Below, piece after piece: positions 61,188 through 64,000 of a stretch of 64,000 nt of DNA. A program made the position numbers and the translations under genes. This stretch comes from Streptomyces cadmiisoli. Its GTDB lineage: Bacteria > Actinomycetota > Actinomycetes > Streptomycetales > Streptomycetaceae. How positions within the stretch are numbered: the stretch's first letter is position 1; each line of letters opens with the position of its first letter. Below the pieces are notes generated by a model, which searched no databases, had not been told where the DNA came from, and saw only the letters and a list, made by a program, of their open reading frames with translations. Where the stretch lies: the NCBI RefSeq assembly GCF_003261055.1, contig NZ_CP030073.1, forward strand, positions 4,712,001 through 4,776,000, read 5' to 3'.

Positions 61188-63929
61188 CTAGATGTCCAGC
61201 TCCTCAGGCTCCACGTCTGCCAGGTCGTCTTCCTCCGGTTCCAGGTCCAGCGTTCCCTGGCCCGTCTGCACAGCCGACCCGCCCGGCTCTGCGTGAACTC
61301 CCTTGCCCCCGCTGCCGCTCTTTCCCTGTGTCGGCACGTAGTTGAGGAGGCGGATGCCCTTGAATATGCGCCCCTGGTTCTCTTCCTGGACATCGTGACC
61401 ACTTGCCAGGAGGAGTTCCTTAACCCGCTTGGGCGTCCACTCGGTCGGCCCGCACTGGTTCGCCTCACGCCACGCCCTCAACAGGCGGTTGAACTCGGGC
61501 CGAGACGCCCGGCTATTCTCGTCGTACTCGAACAGCTCCCCGACCATTCCAGAGTCCAGAAGCTCATCCGATCCCTCCCGGTACTTCTCCGTGGCCTTGG
61601 ACACGCTCTCGGCGTCCCTCAGACCCTCCGAGTAGTACCGCACAGCACCACGCACGACCCACGCGGCGATGCCCTCGGCTTCCTTGTCGCGGAACGTGTC
61701 CTTGAGCGTCCTGTCCTCACGGCCAGCGAACGAGACGGGGAAACGCACGGCCTTGACTCGTGACCACAGCGCCCAGTCATTCGCCGGGAACTTGGGCAGG
61801 TGGTTGGTGATCATCACCAGGGTGAACTTGGGGTCCATCTGGAACACGCCCTTGCGCAGGTGCCGCGCCTGGATGATGTCCCCACCCGTGTGGTTCTTGA
61901 TCATTGCCGTGTTCATCTTCACCCCCTGCTTACCCTCATTGGCCACGATCACGTTGGCACTGCGGAGGGCGGCGATCTCCTCGTCATGAGGCTTGTGGTT
62001 CGCCCCCCGGTTCTCGTACATGGAGAACTCCACGGAGCGCACGAGGGTCATGCCGAACACGTTCTGGAGCGTGCGCATGATGAGGGTCTTACCGTTGCGC
62101 CCCTTCTCCCCGTAGAACACGACCAGGATGTGTTCCCGCGTCTCCCCGGTCACGCAGTAGCCCAAGAGGGTCTGGACGTACTGCTGGAGCTCCGCGTCAT
62201 CCGGGAACACTTCCTCGATGAACTGGAGCCAGCGCGGGCAATCGGCCTGAGGGTTGTAGTCGACCTCGGCGCACCGGCTCAGCATGTCGTCGGGGCGGTG
62301 TGGCAGAAGTGCACCCGTGCGGAGATCCACGGTCCCATTGCGGAACGTCAGGAGGTGCCGCTTGGCGTCCATCACGTTCACGTTGGTGTGAAGCTCAGGC
62401 AGTACCGCCATCTCACCCACCACAGCCTTGCGGAAGTAGTGGTTCGTCAGCTTGCTGGCCGCGAGGGAACACCACGTGGCGTCACCCGGCGAGTCCGCAC
62501 CACGCGCCATGAGGACTTGCTGAGCCTCGTTGATCGCCTGGTACGCCGCGCCGTCGTCGCCTGTCGGAGACCACACAACACCGTCCCACTTGAACCAGCC
62601 CACGTCCGTCACGTACCTGAGACCGTGGCCGCAGTGGTCGGCCACGAAGCGGGCGAAATTCAGGTGAGGCATCTTGCCCTCGGACAGATCCAACAACTTC
62701 TGTTGCTGGTCCCAGTAAGCGGTCCCAAACGACTTCTCGGAAGCCGCAGATATCGCGCTAGTCTCTTCCATGAGTGAGCGTCCTTTCTCGTTTCGTCGCG
62801 CAGGTGAGGACTCATCGGAGCGGTCCGCTATCCCGAGCGGGCCGCTCTGCTCATTCCCCTTGTCTTCCTCGGACTTCTGGCGACGGCCCGCTTTCCCGAA
62901 CACCCTCACGATGTCGGCGGCGATCTGCGTATCCGTCCACTTGTCCTGAGCGGCCAGGCAGCCGAGGAACGGAGAGGACTCGTCATCGCCCACGAGCGAG
63001 TCATCCCCGAGAGCCACGCCCACCACTTCGGCCTCAGTCATGCCGAGTTCCAGCAGGCTCATCCAGAGACCACCGGCGAGCTTGTGGCGGCCGTCGTGGT
63101 TCCCAGCCTCGAACCGCTGGTTCGCCTTGACCACGAGTCGCTTGCCGCTCAGACCCTTCACCGTGCGGCCGTGGTGTCGCTCGAACGCGTCAGAAGCGCT
63201 TACGGCGCTCAGAACGGCGACAGACGCACGCTGATACTCGCTCGCACTCAGAAGCTCCGTACGGAGCGCTGAGACAGCGTCAGGGACGCTCACACGCTGA
63301 CTCGCGTACGTCTCGACACACACGAGACGACCGATGCCGTCCGCGTCGCGGTTCTCCGGCTTCCAGTTCCGCGTGCCGGGCAGGCGCAGGATCACGCCCA
63401 CGCTGGTCTTGCTGTCCGCGCCGAGCCGCTTGGTCAACGCCTGGTTGAGCTGTTCGACCTCGTGATGGGCGGGTGTGGAACTCCCAGCGTCCAGCGGCAA
63501 GTGCACGTGGTAGCGCGGCAGTTCCTTACCTCCGTGCTGTACCACACCGCCCGAGCGCACGAGGCAGGCGCCCAGTCCGCGAAGCCAGGCCAGAGTGCGA
63601 GCCGGAAGGGCGCTCTTGTCCACGTCGGCGTAGATGGTGCGAGGCACGCCGGCGTTCGCCGCCGACGGGTCACCCTTGGCGCTGCGAGGCACCGGGGTGA
63701 AGAACACTTCCCGGCCCGGCTTGTCCGACGCGGCCACAAGGACGCTGATGTTCTTGTCCGTCAGGCGGATGTGCCGGACGCGGCGGTTCTTCCAGTCCAG
63801 TTCGCCGTCATCCTGTCGGATGGCCACGACAACGGTGAACCAGAGATCCGCGTATTCCCCGCCATACAGCGTCTCCAGGAATTGCCGAATTCCCTTTTCC
63901 CGTGCCTCTTGAGAGCGTGCTACGCTCAC
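61188..63929 (-). CDS. P4-type primase-helicase (primase-polymerase plus SF3/D5)
   Basis: About 913 aa from GTG 63929 (AAGGAA 6 nt before it). An N-terminal primase-like half (RQFLETLYGGEYADLWFTVV, RTIYADVDKSALPARTLAWL, LPRYHVHLPLDAGSSTPAHH, VILRLPGTRNWKPENRDADG) and a C-terminal D5/SF3 helicase: Walker A GEKGRNGKT, motif C-like TLVMITNHLPKFPANDWALW, with RVKAVRFPVSF. A charged tail ends in EEDDLADVEPEELDI. It would prime and unwind the element's own origin. An internal ATG at 62771 has its own AAAGGA and could yield a helicase-only form of about 530 aa. Confidence 0.9.
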   Translation of the reverse strand: MSVARSQEAREKGIRQFLETLYGGEYADLWFTVVVAIRQDDGELDWKNRRVRHIRLTDKNISVLVAASDKPGREVFFTPVPRSAKGDPSAANAGVPRTIYADVDKSALPARTLAWLRGLGACLVRSGGVVQHGGKELPRYHVHLPLDAGSSTPAHHEVEQLNQALTKRLGADSKTSVGVILRLPGTRNWKPENRDADGIGRLVCVETYASQRVSVPDAVSALRTELLSASEYQRASVAVLSAVSASDAFERHHGRTVKGLSGKRLVVKANQRFEAGNHDGRHKLAGGLWMSLLELGMTEAEVVGVALGDDSLVGDDESSPFLGCLAAQDKWTDTQIAADIVRVFGKAGRRQKSEEDKGNEQSGPLGIADRSDESSPARRNEKGRSLMEETSAISAASEKSFGTAYWDQQQKLLDLSEGKMPHLNFARFVADHCGHGLRYVTDVGWFKWDGVVWSPTGDDGAAYQAINEAQQVLMARGADSPGDATWCSLAASKLTNHYFRKAVVGEMAVLPELHTNVNVMDAKRHLLTFRNGTVDLRTGALLPHRPDDMLSRCAEVDYNPQADCPRWLQFIEEVFPDDAELQQYVQTLLGYCVTGETREHILVVFYGEKGRNGKTLIMRTLQNVFGMTLVRSVEFSMYENRGANHKPHDEEIAALRSANVIVANEGKQGVKMNTAMIKNHTGGDIIQARHLRKGVFQMDPKFTLVMITNHLPKFPANDWALWSRVKAVRFPVSFAGREDRTLKDTFRDKEAEGIAAWVVRGAVRYYSEGLRDAESVSKATEKYREGSDELLDSGMVGELFEYDENSRASRPEFNRLLRAWREANQCGPTEWTPKRVKELLLASGHDVQEENQGRIFKGIRLLNYVPTQGKSGSGGKGVHAEPGGSAVQTGQGTLDLEPEEDDLADVEPEELDI

Positions 63930-64000
63930 GAGTGGTTCCTTTCTCATGGTGAGCGGTCGTCTCCCGCTCGTGTCTCTCGTGGTTCCTGAGAAGCCCCGTG

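Larger units (their letters stand above)
60504..64000. mobile_element. second integrated element stacked at the same tRNA (left part)
   Basis: DNA right of the second att copy has a different codon style, a 0.7-kb gene-poor leader and a P4-type primase-helicase. If the intact tRNA-Ser(GGA) lies further right, this stretch must itself be an inserted element using the same site. Phage-satellite or plasmid-like origin is inferred from the single primase-helicase. Confidence 0.65.

Noticed and set aside
61800..62777. Plus-strand open frame opposite the primase-helicase
   Set aside because: Antisense shadow; the minus strand carries complete SF3 helicase motifs over the same bases.

Overview
This is chromosomal DNA of a Streptomyces-type actinomycete. 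GC content is very high, with G/C at nearly every third codon position. GTG and TTG starts, many ECF, SigB-like and ANTAR regulators, an SSI-type protease inhibitor, a MsiK-style sugar ABC transporter without its own ATPase and pSAM2-like conjugation genes all point the same way. About 1-46.1 kb reads as ordinary core chromosome. From 46.1 kb to the right edge the window is integrated mobile DNA.

Core region. 1-7.8 kb: thiolase end, SigE-family sigma factor, fatty acyl-CoA ligase behind an 18-bp palindrome, a very large PAS/degenerate-kinase/receiver protein, and an SSI-type inhibitor. 7.9-8.4 kb: tRNA-Ser(GCT) and tRNA-Arg(ACG), each with a strong terminator. 8.4-16 kb: an ECF sigma factor coupled to a membrane protein, a DUF2797 protein, an orphan OmpR-type response regulator, an F420-type oxidoreductase, a STAS protein and two GAF-ANTAR proteins. 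15.2-19.2 kb: a MarR / DHA2-transporter / YceI locus in which both the transporter and the YceI protein carry carboxypeptidase-regulatory-like beta-sandwich domains. 20.4-22.9 kb: two SigB-family sigma factors (sigN- and sigF-like) separated by a 15-copy 23-bp tandem array. 23-26 kb: tRNA-Ser(CGA), tadA with its associated gene, and upp. 27.3-28.2 kb: a decayed HerA-like ATPase. 30.1-34.8 kb: an iron-box-controlled divergent locus (siderophore-interacting flavoprotein on one side; penicillin-acylase-like hydrolase, IucB/DesC-type acyltransferase, cupin and SDR on the other). 34.9-40.4 kb: CopC-CopD and a sugar ABC importer. 40.4-45.8 kb: a lipoprotein and two tandem Ser/Thr kinases fused to periplasmic-binding domains.

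Mobile region. A 121-bp direct repeat with no mismatch by eye (46104-46224 and 60383-60503) covers the 3' half of a tRNA-Ser(GGA) and its terminator, and bounds a 14.3-kb actinomycete integrative and conjugative element (AICE) of the pSAM2 type. Its backbone runs NUDIX (Pif-like), GntR (KorSA-like), FtsK/TraB-type translocase, DUF2637/Spd spread proteins, RepSA-like initiator, excisionase and tyrosine integrase. Its cargo arm (46.5-52.8 kb) carries a low-GC two-gene module: a TIR protein followed by a two-TM plus macro-domain protein. That is the architecture of a type II Thoeris anti-phage system. Neither repeat copy is joined to a tRNA 5' half. The DNA right of 60503, with a P4-type primase-helicase, therefore looks like a second element stacked in the same tRNA gene, whose intact copy should lie beyond the window.

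The most interesting items are the Thoeris module inside a conjugative element (including a C-terminally extended TIR protein), the tandem accretion at one tRNA, the iron-box acylase/acyltransferase locus, the degenerate PAS kinase with an arginine-repeat linker, and the transporter-beta-sandwich fusion. All product names come from reading the sequence; no database search was run.
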